Below are positions 1-13,700 of a DNA stretch of 64,000 nucleotides, piece after piece. This DNA comes from Mytilus trossulus (taxonomy: Eukaryota > Mollusca > Bivalvia > Mytilida > Mytilidae). Every line of letters begins with the position of its first letter. The first letter of the stretch is position 1. The position numbers were made by a program, and so were the translations under genes. Under the pieces are notes generated by a model, which had not been told where the DNA came from, ran no database searches, and saw only the letters and a list, made by a program, of their open reading frames with translations. The stretch covers positions 15,763,911 through 15,827,910 of the forward strand of contig NC_086376.1 in assembly GCF_036588685.1 (NCBI RefSeq), in the 5' to 3' direction.

Positions 1-999
1 GGATAACTGTCACTCTATCATATCGATAAATAAGTAGAGAAAAAAAAATCAAACCCATATAATAAGTAGATATAAATCAGTTTTATAAACCACATAAGAA
101 TCCCAGATTGTTTTTTGTATTTCATCAGATCTCTCATTTCAGAGTTATTACATTGTTTTCAAAACTTTTATCTTTAAGTTTTAAGAAAATGTTGTTTATT
201 TTCCAGTATTAATTAAGTAAATACCAAGTAAGATAACCGTTGTATAGAGTAAATAATATTGATTAATAAGATATTATGCATTTGTCAAACATCAATGGGG
301 CAAAGTCCCTCTGAATCATATAATAACATGGTGACTATTGTACTTGTCATACACACAATGTCTACTTATAGGGTGCAACAAGATTATTGTGAAATCACCT
401 ATTACAGATTAATTCTACGAATTCATTTTCATTTTAGCCAAATTATAAGTAAAATTTACACTAAGTGTAAACAGTATAAAATTGAAAGATGAGTTTGTTT
501 GCAAATGAAACTATTTACCATAGATCAAAGGATGAGAACTGTGGGCTATGCACACTTCAACAATGAGCAAAACCCATGCAATGAGGTAATCTACAAAAGG
601 CTAAGGGCCTGAAATGACAAAATGTAAAACAATTCAAACCAGGGGACTGATTTAAAGGGAAAAAAAATAGATAATGATAATAATAAAAAAATGCAATGAC
701 AGAAAACAACCAATGACAGCCACAGAATTATAGGCTCCTGACTTTGGAAAGGCACATAAAGATAATAAAAGGTTTTTTTCAACAAAAGGGGTAAATAAAC
801 AAATAGGTTTCTTCTGTTATGAATGAAATAATGAAAAAAAAAGTTTTGATCTTTTTACTTACTGAATTTTAAAAGCAATTTCTCCATTATGGTAGCAATC
901 ATCCTTTAAATTACATGGAATTTTTTTTTTTTTTTTTATTGATTATTGTTTGCTTCATGTAGCAATTGTATCATGCATATTCATGATGAGATTTAAAAA

Positions 1000-1522
1000 A
1001 AAACTAAATAAATAGTTAAATGAGATACAATGGTGTAAGGAAAATAACTGAAATAAATATGAAGTTACTTTTTGAAATGGGAAAATTCAATAATACTTTG
1101 TTGACAAATTTTGTTGAAAGGGTCAAATGACATATATAAACTATACACAGAAGTATTTGACCTATAATCACATATAATATTTATCATGACAGGCTACACA
1201 TAGCAGGCTGCATGTGGACATTACAATGGATTGACAGATCAAATAAAGTTTATCTAGTATGTACTACTCTGTCTGACCTTGCCCTAAAAACTCAACTAAA
1301 AATAACTTATACATGAGAATCAGGTCACACTCATTTTTGGAAGTTGTACTTTGACATAATGATACACCATGAAACCTTGTCCTCATCAATAGCAATCAAT
1401 AATACAATGGTGTAAGGAAACAAAGTATTATTGAATTTTCCCATTTCAAAAAGTAACTTCATATTTATTTCAGTTATTTTCCTTACACCATTGTATCTCA
1501 TTTAACTATTTATTTAGTTTTT
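1000..1522. repeat. Large inverted repeat, arms of about 100 bp
   Basis: The left arm, about 1000-1101 (for example GAGATACAATGGTGTAAGGA), returns in reverse complement at about 1421-1522. The spacer is about 320 bp. The LINE fragment begins directly after the right arm. It is probably a foldback or MITE-type element. Confidence 0.7.
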
Positions 1523-1527
1523 TAGTA

Positions 1528-1965
1528 TAGCAAACCAAAAATTTTAGCAAGTGAAAGATACTGCAAACTTTGTAAAGATAAAGTGGAAGATGAAGTTCAT
1601 TTTCTTTTACATTGTCCTCTATATAAAGACCTTCGAGAGAAGTTTGATATTTTCAAAAACCTTAATAATGATGATGATATTAAATCAACGATCTATTTAC
1701 TTAATCCAGTAAATCTAGTTAACACCAGACAAATATGTAGTTATTTAAGTCAAGCTTTTGAAGCTCGTAATAATAATCTAATGTCAGTTGGTCTACCATA
1801 AGTATAATACTATGTAATACTGTGATATTATATATATAATTGGTACTTCAAATGTTTTCTTTATGTTGTATTTGCATAAATTGTCATGTTTAATGTGTTT
1901 ATATCTTGGAATACGCATTGTATCATATGTGCTTTGTCCAATAAAATATTTGAATATTTGAAAAA
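1528..1965 (+). mobile_element. 3' fragment of a LINE (C-terminal zinc-knuckle region)
   Basis: The frame reads YCKLCKDKVEDEVHFLLHCP followed by LYKDLREKF and ends at 1799-1801. The C-x2-C-x8-H-x4-C pattern is the usual C-terminal motif of non-LTR retrotransposon polyproteins. A 3' tail follows with AATAAAATATTTGAATATTT near 1940-1965. No reverse transcriptase domain precedes it, so it is a dead 5' truncation. Confidence 0.7.
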
Positions 1966-4900
1966 ATAGCAACTAAAAACTTTGGCCTATTGAATCAAGT
2001 AGAATAGATAGATATATAGATATAGATAGATGAGATGCTTTATTTCCATATGTTTACCTACATTTTTAAAAAATAATTCAAAGAAGATTCATATATATAA
2101 TATATTCCTTCCTTAGAGTCATAAGCTAGCATGAATGTTCCATATTCTTACTAATAAAAATAACACTGATTGAAATATCTGAGAAATTGAAAATTGCAAT
2201 AACTTCTTTTAAAAAAAAAAATCTCAATATAGATTCCATGCTCAAGAGACCAAAACGACACAGAAATAAACAACTGTAGAACACTAAAGGGACTTCAACA
2301 ATAAGCAAAGCCTATACCACATAGTCAGCTATAAAAGCACCAAAATGACAAAAGTAAAAGAAATGAAAATAATGAAGAAAAACAAATATGTAACACACAA
2401 ACAAACAACAACCATTAAATTACAGGCTCACAACTTTGGAAAGGCACATACAGAATGTGGCAGGGTTAAACTACATTGAAGTGCCAACCCTCCTCCTAAC
2501 CTGGGAAAGTTGTGTAACAGTACAGCATAAGAAGAAACTATAAATATCAGATGAAATAGGCTAAACTCATCAGATGAAAAAAAATAGAAATACAAATGTA
2601 AAAAAGCACACAGTGGACCTGGATGGGTACTTATGTTTTTTTAATATTTGTTAATTTTTAGGTGGTATATATCAGAAAAATTTATTTTTTGATATTCCAT
2701 TTGTTTCCTTTTTTAATACATTTTTTAAAACTTTAGTTATTTTGACCATGTGCATTTCATACTTGAGTGTCTGTGTTTGGAACTAAATTTTTTACATTGT
2801 ACTAGACATTGCCATTAAAGAAGTTTGATATAAATTTCATGAAAATCAGGCACAATGTGTACATATGAGAGTGCTTAATAGACTGGACAGACAGACATCC
2901 AAAGGAAAGGACAGACAGACACCCAATTTTTCTGTCTGCTGCAACATGCTGTGCCTCCAACATCATTAATCCCCTCAGGTAAAAATTGAAGAAAGTAAAA
3001 AATAACAAATAGACTGTAACAATTTATTCCATGTAAAATATAACAACAAAATATATATATATATAACAACCTGTGTAAAAGTAAACAAGAGGCCCCTAGA
3101 AGCATGTATCACTCGCTACAGACATGAACAACTTTTGTTATTTTAAATATTTTTTTGAAAATTAGCTAAAAAAATTACAGCATGATCTAATTATTTACTA
3201 ATAATAGCATCATACCAAAGATGAAAAGGTATTGTTCAAAATACTGAAATATTATAATGAATGATGCTATCCATGTACTATTATCTTTTACTTTGCCAAT
3301 TGTTATTGATGTAAGGAACATAAATGGATGCCAAGTATCTGCGGCTGCCCATTTTGTTTTTCAACCAAAACTCAAATTCTACAACAGCCCATTTGGCCTT
3401 TCCACCAAAAATCTATTTCTACTGGTTTTAAAATATAAACATATAAATACTAATATCTTGCTAAAGTAAAACTTCATGTTTATGAATATAATGAAACTAC
3501 TGTTTATAAGATAATCACCAAAAGTTGGATAACTTATGCCGTGTCTTTATGCAAACTAAACCTCCAGGATATTGAGTGTAAATAATTTACTCTATATTTA
3601 TTTTGGAAATGGTTTTACTTGAGTGTTTAAAGACAACAGTTGTCGTACATATTTAGTCTTGCCAAAGTAAATCAAACTTATAATGATAGACCATTTTTTT
3701 ATGAAAATAAACACATTGTATCTATTGATAATTGGTATAATCTTATGGAGACACCTTACTACACAATGTATCAAACTAGTTTTCCAATGTTACATTTAGG
3801 AAAGTTATCCATATTTTGATTTACTGCATTTCATAAGTTAACTTTACCAAATAATAAAAGAAATGATGACTGAAAAATATGTTAAACTTGGCTCTTTCAT
3901 GGCTAGGTGTCCCAACTCCTATGTTATAAATATAACAAACAGGAAAAACATTTTTACTTACAATTATAAAGTTTGAAAATTAATTACTACAGTAAACTGC
4001 ACATTCCGATTTTAAATTGGAAAGATGAAATATTTTTTAATTTACAACCTTACAATTATTTGTTGAAGAGAAAAATACACACACACACACATATTGGATA
4101 TCTCAATGTTGCATTATGACACTGAACAATGTTTATACTTCAGATGAGTCAAGACTATATATGCTATCCTTCTATTTACTCAAATTATATTCTCAGACTA
4201 ATACAGTTTTTATCAATAAATGTAAGCATTATTCAGACAGTACTAGCAAACCTCAACATTGAGGACACCAAAAAAATGTCTTACCTATTGAAAAGCTATG
4301 TGTGAATAATATTTTAACTCTATTATTTCAAAGTATATTAACAACAAGTGTATCTTGTCATTAAGAACGAGACCAACACTATTTGACAAATATAACCTTT
4401 GTTAAAATAATGCTTAGAACTGAATGGGAATCACTTTTGTGAATACTGAAGGCAGTTATATAAAACTATTTATATTATTTATTTTGGTTGAATCATACAA
4501 ACAGATAAGACTGCTGCACTTACATATAACATGCCATAGACACAGAAAAACTTTGGTGGGACTGTTTAAAAACTTTCCTTATCGACAAGTAATAGAGATT
4601 TCTCTTCAAAAGAAATATGACATATAGTCAATAATGGCTGGCATGTCACTACATAATCTATCTTCTACTTAAAATATGGATCCTTTTACCTTCTAAGATA
4701 TAAAGCTTGTATAAACTGTTAATAAACGGAAATACCTATGTCTTGCATTTAACAACAGTCTTTCCATTCAACAAACAAAAACATCAGGTTCAAAGTCCAA
4801 TAAATACTCATTACGCCTTTAAAATAACTTCTTTGAGACATGCACTAATCTAACTAATACATACATGTTCCCATGTATTTCCTACATATATACTAGAAAA

Positions 4901-5880
4901 AATATATATCTTGTTTACTCAATGCTGATTAAGACTGGTATCAGAATATATAATTGTACATGTATTTCAATGCTTTTGTTTGTTCACATCTATATTTTTC
5001 AAAATATGAGTATCTAGTTTTCAGTGTTAGCATTCTCTTTAAAGTATTCTGCATAGCATTCAAATTCTTATAAGTGAACTAAGCTACTATCATAAAATGT
5101 TACTTGTATTTTGCAACAATTTCTTACAGACTTTACACAGACTCAACAAATTGCACTAAAATAAAACATCTGTCATTTGCCAAGAAAAACAAAAGTCAAT
5201 AGCATCATGCAGTTTCAGATCAATGTTCTTTTCAGTCTTTTTTTATTATTCTAAAGACAAAAAGGGTGCAGAAATGTGACTTTTTTGATTTGTACCTATT
5301 AAACACTTTTTAACAGTAATAAAGTTGAAAATTTTAAAGATTTCAGAAGATAAATTCTTCATAAAAATTTCGTCATTTCCAAATTTTATATTAAAGAAAA
5401 TCATGTTTCCCCAAGATATTTTTTAACACCTTTTTTCGCATACAAGGTATTAAACTAAATTGAGTAAAGCAAAAGATAACAAATACCCTTATTCTAAATT
5501 TTCTATCATCTCTAAAGAGTATCAAAACCCATTATTTCTAAAAACAAATCACCAAAATAAAATTCAATTTGCTTATAACAGTGAATACTATTACAGTGGT
5601 AAGGGGTGTTTAAAGATCATGATAACCCACAAAGGTCTCACTAAATATGTGTATGGTCTATGATTTGTGGAAGTTTTCTTATAATTCGATAAAACAGGTA
5701 CTTTAATCAACATTTTGAAAATTAAAGATGAATGTACAGAAATAGACAGATCTCTACATAATAATCAGATGTTATAGATATGATGATTAAGATATGACAA
5801 CATTGTTTAAGACAGGTTCTAATGCATGATTGTGAAATTATTGTATCACAGATTCCAAGAAAGACAACTCTGGTCACTTA

Positions 5881-8800
5881 TCAGTTATCTCCACTTGGGC
5901 CATGCTGCCTCCCATAATTTTGATATCTCCTGTTTTGGTTTCTCTGAAGAATTGTGACGGGATTCTGTCTGGGTGGTGACATCATATACCCAGGGTATGT
6001 AGGAAAGGTATTCATACTGCCATACAATCTAGCTGCATTGAACATTTCAGCATTGCCAGAAGCGCCCTCTGGAGGATAATATTGATTTGCACTTTGATAT
6101 TGATGTTGATATCTTTGTTCATTAGAGTCATAGTGTTGATATGACTGATTGTCTCCCCTCCAGCCCCTCTCTAATGGTTCCTTTCTGTCCCATAGTTTGG
6201 TTAATGCTTCTCCAACAGATGGTTCTACCTCCTATAAAGAAACGGGTCATGTTATCTCTGCCCTTGTAATATTTTTCTGTGATGTATTTTGTGATACACT
6301 TTTACATGACAGAAAATATTTATGTCTAATAAAAATGAAAAAACAAGTCAGTCAATGAGTTTTTCGATTTTTTTTATATTAAGGTAGCAATCAATATGCA
6401 GTTAGGGAATAAAATGGAAATTGACCCTCAAAAATTGTAACTATTTTTTTTTACTTTCTGATACATGGAGCTTAGTGTTAATTTTATTGTATGTTATCAG
6501 TATCTACTTTTTTGTACTCTGCGCCAAACTGGGGAAGGGTTCGGTAGAAACTCGTCCTTCCCCAGTTTCTCAGCCTCATACAAAAAAGTTGATATTTTTC
6601 TGACATTGACCTAGTATTGTATATGTATGTAGATTTCAGGTTTTTTTTTTTATTGAAATTTTTTCCTAAACATTGACATTTATTTTGCCACTGGTTATAG
6701 ATTATTTCTATCTTGATAATAAATTATATCTCTTTAAGAACTTAAGGTTAAAGGGACAAAAGAGGTTAACATTGGTCCGACTAGATGATTGACACCTGAA
6801 GAAGAGTTTAAAACCATGCAAAAACATAAACATAGACATACCTGTCCATCCCTACTAATTTGTACTCTCTTGTTCTCGTTCAGTGGATTAAGCAGATGAT
6901 GAGTCAATTGAAATGGAAGATTATTTCTGAAAAAAAGATAAAAGAAATGCTATGATAATATCCTTTATAGTTTATACAAAATACTAATTATTTAAAAAAA
7001 AAAATTATAAGACTTATAATAAAAAGTTTGGAATATATATTTATCGCTATTTTGTGCATTTTTCTTTTGATCTTTTTTTGTGATAATTTTCATATCATGC
7101 TTCTCGCTTGAGATGGAAAAATTATCACTAGAAACTAAGGAGGCCACGTGGCGTTGCTTACAAAATTGACATGAAATTGACAATGTCGTCATAGGTAAAA
7201 TAGCGATAAACAGATTATCATTGGTCATCTCAACTCGATTGCTTTTCTCACTTTCGCTGTACCAGCTCAAGCGTGAAAATCAATCTCGTTGAGACAATCA
7301 ACAATAATCTATAAATATATAATTGTCAGGTTACATCAAATTAAAATCAATAAATGTTTAAAAATAAATCCTTCATCCAGAGCTCCAGTTAAGAATTCAC
7401 AAATTGGGGTTTTTACCCACCATTTTCTTATATAATTGGTTGATAAAGGTTTTTAATTGCATTATCAATTCCCATTCACCCCTCATGTTAATATCAAATT
7501 GGGTTTTTCACTACCAAACTCCTGAAAGTATTGGGTTTTTTCATCAACACAATATTGAATATTTAGGAAATATCAACCCTAGATTTTTTTCCATCTTAAA
7601 TATGTTTCTTTCTTTGTTTAGCTGTTTTATTTGGTTTATTCACTGAGGAGCAATTGTAGGTTTAAATTGTGTCCCATTTCAAATCTTTTGCCAGTTTTGT
7701 ATTTTCTCACAAAAATGGATATGTGTATTCACAGGCACTCGTTTTATACTTTTATCTAATAAATTCTGAGACCAGTGCCTGTGTGTGTATTCATTAATTA
7801 ATCTTAAAATGAAAAAAATAGTACATAAACTCTAATTATACTTGAATGATTTTGTTTTATTCAATTTCCATAAATCTGGGTTTAGTTGTCTTTTATTAGA
7901 ACTTTTGGTTTCTGATTCTTTATCTTGTCAAAATTGATTTGGCCTTTCACTTTTTCCAACTGATTTCGTTTTTGACGAAACCCCGTGTTTATTAGCAATG
8001 TTCTCGTTAAGGTACGCACACACGTCTGTGGTTTTAATGGACGCTTCCTAAAAACACTTGCTGAGTCTTGTTATCATCATAACTTTCCCTTAGCTTTTCA
8101 ATAGAAGCAGAAAACATGCTTCTATTTAATAATTTTTACCTGACATTCACTTTCATTTTAATTCAATGTATATTATGATAAATCCCGAGCAATGCAAAAC
8201 TAGAGGCTCTAATGAGCCTGTGTCACTCACCTAGGTATGTGAGAATTAAACAAAGGAAGCAGACAGTTCATGACAAAATTGTGTTTAGGTGATTGTGATG
8301 TGTTTGTACATCTTACTTTACTGAAAATTCTTGCTGCTTACAATTATTTCTATCTATCATGAACTTGTCTGTGTAGTTTCAGTGGAAAATGTTAGTAAAA
8401 ATTTACAAATTTTATGAAAATTGTTAAAAATTGATTATAAAGGACAATAACTTCTTAGGGGTCAATTGAACATTTTGGTCATTCTGACTTATTTTTGAGT
8501 CTTAAATTGCTGTACATTATTGCTGTTTACAGTTAATCTCTATCTATAATAATATTCAAGATAATAACCCAAAACTGCAAAATTTCCTTAAAATTACCAA
8601 TTTAGCAACCTAACAACGAATGTTCTGATTCATCTAAAAATTTCAGGGCAGATAGATCTTGACCAGATGAACAATTTTACCTCTGTCAGATTTGCTCTAA
8701 ATGCTTTGGTTTTTGAGTAATAAGCCAAAAACTGCATTTTACCCCTATGTTATATTTTTAGCCATGGTGGCCATCTTGGATGGTTGGCCAGGTCAAAAAA

Positions 8801-10777
8801 CACAAACTTTAGACTAGATACATCAATGATGATTGTGGCCAAGTTTGGATTAATTTGGCCCGATAGTTTCAGAGGAGAAGATTTTTGTAAAAGATCATGG
8901 ATATTTACGAAAAATAGTTAAAAATTGACTATAAAGGGCAATAACTCCTAAAGGGGTCAACTGACCATTTTGGTCATGTTGACTTATTTGTAAATCTTAC
9001 TTTGCTGAACATTATTGCTGTTTACAGTTTATCTCCATCTATAATAATATTCAAGATAATAACCAAAAACAGTAAAATTTCCTTAAAATTACCAATTTAG
9101 GGGCAGCAACCCAACAATGGGTTGTCTGATTCATCTGAAAATTTCAGGGCAGATAGATCTTGACTTGATAAACAATTTTACTCTGTCAGATTTGCTCTAA
9201 ATGCTTTGGTTTTTGAGTTATAAGCCAAAAACTGCATTTTACCCCTATGTTCTATTTTTAGCCATGGCGGCCATCTTGGATGGTTGGCCGGGTAAAAAAA
9301 CACAAACTTTAAACTATGATCAATGATGATTGTGGCCAAGTTTGGTTTTATTTGGCCAAGTAGTTTCAGAGGAGAAGATTTTTGTAAAAGTTAAAGCCGG
9401 ACGACGGACGCCAAGTGATGAGAAAAGCTCACTTGGCCCTTCGGGCCCGGTGAGCTAAAAAATATGACTACTTGACACAAGCTAATTGGATAAACGCAGA
9501 GAAGATCGAAATGTTTTCAGCTATTGAGCAACAGAAAAAACTCCAACAGGGACCCATTTCAGCTACTTGATGCAGGGATCTATTTTTAGAATTATAAATA
9601 TTATAAAAATAGATTTCCGCGACGACTGTAAACAGATAAGGGTAAATAACGCAAACAGTAGCCAATAAAAGGGTTGAGAACTCATGGTTTGGGCATATAA
9701 TTGGGTTTTCCTTTGAATTAACTGGGTTATTGAACCCTGCAATTGGTAATTGCATTGGGTTTTTTATTATTTGTATTGCGTGATCACGCAAATATGCAGC
9801 TTATCTGGAGCTCTGCCTTCATCCCATATTTTTGTATAAAAACATTATACTATACCTTTTTATCCATTCTATAGAGCATATATAATTGAAGTTAGAATTC
9901 TGTACACCTGATACTTTATCTTTAGCCGCTAATGAAGTCATCTTGGCATATCCCTGGAAATGTCCACTGGCATTGATGGAGAATATCATCAACACAGTTT
10001 TACCATCCTGAAGAGATATCAGAAAATAAATAGTCTATGCTTTTTATCTCACAAAATCATCTTTGACTGAAAGATCTGGTTATACTGAAAACACTTGACT
10101 ATTTACAAAACTCTGAATTGCTCAAAATACTAAATACTATCTACTCAAGAATAGATTAATTTTCCAAAATCTTTTTTGAATTTTGGTTTTTCAATTTTCT
10201 TCACCCTCAAACTAAATGTGGCCTTTTAAATTTTTGGTTTTGAGTGTCACTGATGATTTTTTTGTAGATGAAATGCACATCTACCGTAAAATTATAAGCC
10301 TGGTATCTAAAAAAAAAATTTTAAGTAGAGAGAAGACTATGTCTTTTTTTGTTCAAAGTAGATTAAGAGATTAGTTGTAATACAGAATTTATGATCTAAC
10401 TCCCCCATTTTTATTAGTAGAAGCAATATACATGAAATAACCAGCAGTCTTTTTTGTTGAATTTGTTGAATCAACTAATTTGAATTCAAGTTACATTTGT
10501 AATAAAATAAACAGTATTGGTTATAAAAATGATAGACAAACCTGAAAAGATTTATTGATTTTCTTTGCACTAGTGGCTGTGACAAACCAGGTTCCGTTAC
10601 TGACTGACATGTCTAATGTCTTCTGGTGTGTACATTTCATCACATAGTACCTACAAGGATGACCTTGACCTTGTTTAGGCTGAGGACTACCTGATGGGGT
10701 GCTGGCTTCACTTCCTCTTGGACTGTTAGAGGAGGAGGTATTACTACTGAAAGATTCTCTATCTCCTTTGGGTGTCC
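5881..10777 (-). CDS. YTHDC2: YTHDC2 exons 29-32: divergent YTH domain and Gln/Tyr-rich tail
   Basis: The YTH domain spans residues about 1254-1390. It begins [13 protein letters not shown] and keeps the first cage tryptophan (NGTW, W1276), [33 protein letters not shown] and VQISRDGQ. At the place of the second cage tryptophan the sequence reads valine (V1326, in [10 protein letters not shown]). The canonical K-S-x-N pocket start is K-C-T-H. After the domain, exon 32 adds about 90 residues that human YTHDC2 lacks, rich in Gln, Tyr, Asn and Pro (for example [16 protein letters not shown]). Stop codon at 5881-5883. Confidence 0.93.
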
Positions 10778-13700
10778 CTGTCGATAAAACAATACAAAGA
10801 TATTACTTCAAAGTACATATACATGTATCAAGTTTCATTTGTATGATTTTCTTTTTAAAACAAATGAATAAACTGGAAGGGGACTTTTATAAGTTCAGAT
10901 TAAACTTATAAACCTTGGGTCAAGAATTATCACATCAGTGTTAAGTATTGGACATATTTATTAAGTCCTGACTTGATAATTGACTATGAGCTAAGAAGGG
11001 TTATCTATGCACTGGGAAGACTGATAATGTTTAAATACTGTCCTCACATTACGGTACTTAATAGAGGATGACAGTATTTAACAAAAACTGTTGTTAATAT
11101 AAAGTAGTTATCAAACAATGAATAAGGGAGATTATGTCATAATAGAATAAAAGACAGAAAATAAGTTTCAAAACATGAAAAAATTAAAATTTAACATATA
11201 TTATAATTCACACTGTTACATTATACAATTAGATTGTTTTCAAAATGCAAACAAAATAATCGAAAAATATTTATAATCATGATATTTACTTGACAGAAGC
11301 TGAATCTGTTTGGCTGGTGGTGTTGTTAGACCCTTTCTCACATTCCTACCATTGCCATATTCCTCATTCTCATTACCTGAGTAGCTTCCAGACATCAAAG
11401 ATTCTGAGGCTGTAATTCAAATATCAACACAATCATTCATATTATTGGTATTTAAAGAATTAAAAATCTAAATATTTTGTTCCCTTATAATCATATGAAC
11501 CAAAGTTACAACAATATGTTATATGTGCAGTCATGCTATAAAACATACTTTAAAAATTCAAAGTATTAGAAAACATGAAGTACGGTAGGTGTCTGGCAGA
11601 TGCAAAAAAACGTTTCACAGTACCAGTCTTGGCTGTCAGTTGCAGACCAAATATAAAGCTCTAGAAATGTGTGATAAAAGTATCAAGTTTATTCTTAATA
11701 TGGGAAACATTCGAATAATCTCAAACAGGAAATATGTGTCTGACAGATTTTAAAAGTGCTCTCACATTTCTGTCTAGCTATTGACCAAATATAGAGATAT
11801 TTTAGTAGTTACTGAGAAAAGTGTGATGAAAATATTTTTGAACAGATTGAACAAGGTAATTGCAATATATCCCCCTTTTACAGAGTGAAGGTATCATACC
11901 TGTCAACCTGTGATGATGAAAATGAAGGTCATGACCTGCATTGAAGTATCAAATCTCAGGTCATAACGCGTACAAACTTTTTCGAGCAGAATTTCAGTAT
12001 AAATGGTACATTTTCTTAAAATGTAAATCAAAGATACCAAAACATCAATGTATGTTCACTTGGTTAAGTCATTTTAAATTCCATTAACAATTATTTTATT
12101 GCACTTGTAAAGATTTTTTTTGAGTAACACAGTATGATGTTTTGTTTGCTTTTTGAGATAATGAAACACTACAATTTCTTATTCAAATGTAATTCTAAGA
12201 GGTTTGACACAAGTGGCTATGTAATTAAACTTTAAGAAAATTAGACTATGATAAAATATAGTAATACAGTTAAAGGAAGTATAAATGTAAAATATAATTT
12301 TCAACTTTTTTTTAAAAACTGTATAAAGGTATAAAAAGAATGATAAGTTATTTTTCAATATGTATTTGTATTTTATATTTTTATTATTAAATCTTTTTCA
12401 CCCATAAAACGTAAATATAAGGAATAATTTTGAATGGTGACAAATCAGGGGAAGTAAATCTTGGTTGAAATATTTTTGTAAACCGATAGGGCAATTTATT
12501 TACGACCTAAAGCTAAGGTAATTGGTGTTAATTAATAGTGTGTTTGACACCAAAGCTGTCAAGTGAAGCCATGCACTTAATGGGTCACTTAATTTGACAG
12601 TTTACATAGCTAGATGAACTTTCTGTTCATGGAAGAATTACGAATTTGCCGGTATTTCAATTGAATATTAATACTTATGAAATCAATCTCAAGGCTAAGA
12701 AATACGGGTGAAATCGGGTCATTTTCGGAATTCCCGGGTTATTTCAATGACCCGGCGGATGATCCGGGTGATCCCTCAGAATTGTGAAAATCTCGGGTCA
12801 CACCCGCAGAATACGGGTCAGTTGACAGCTATGAGGTATAATTTTATTAAGTCACCGTTCAAGACAAACTGTTATTGTTAGGTAATTGTACAGTATTGCT
12901 CTATTTTGATATGGACTCTTTTGTTGCATTTAACAATGAAGTAATATTATATCTTTATATGATATATATTCAGTCTAGGATATAAGAATCTTAATACTCA
13001 TACCTCATTGAATTAGTTTTATTCTATACAAAAGTTTTATAATACTTACTCATGGGTCTTGGTCTTTGTCCTATCCCAGCAGGCTGTTGTAATCCTAAAG
13101 CTTGTTCTTCATTGGTAAGAACATTTATTACTGCTCTAATTACTGCCTGGAGAACACAAAATTCAAGATTTAAAAATATTATGGCATTATAAAGAAAGTT
13201 TTAAAAAGTATCAAATATTTTTCTATAATTCAAGAAAATGCTGGTTGGTTTAAGCATCTGACAATGCCCTACATCAAGTAAAGAAATACAAAATGAGTAG
13301 TGTTCAGAAACTATAGATATCTAAGATTATTAAAGATTCCTCAAGTGTTTTCCATAGACATAAAACTAACAAGATATTACCAAATGAGATGAATTCTACA
13401 TCAGTGAATATAAAATGGATTCCAGTTTTGGTCATATTTTAAAGCTGTACTGTGAACTGTTTTGGTGGATAGTTTATCTCATTGTAGATCATACACTGTC
13501 TCCTTTTTTTTATAACAACTAGAATTGTGTACTTCCTTTCTTTAACTGACAAAGCTATCATGTTTGTTTTTTCTGAACTCTACACAAACCCATTATGTGT
13601 TTACTCCTGAGTTTTACCTCATCAACTTGAGACCAAGGTTTTGATGGATTCCTCATCCTCCTCAAGAAAAGGCTGTGCCATTTAGTCCTTAATTGCATAA

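Larger units (their letters stand above)
1..5880. other. Downstream flank of YTHDC2: AT-rich DNA with repeat fragments
   Basis: I see no gene here. It holds a reverse-strand dispersed repeat (about 598-760 and 2395-2470), the inverted repeat and LINE fragment listed separately, and small AT and CA runs (3051-3063, 4077-4091). The stretch just below 5881 must carry the YTHDC2 3' UTR on the minus strand; several TTTATT (AATAAA reversed) occur, but I cannot choose the polyadenylation site. Confidence 0.5.

Noticed and set aside
9468-9791. 107-codon minus-strand frame in a YTHDC2 intron
   Set aside because: No family resemblance, no splice sites in phase, and the neighbouring exons already join correctly.
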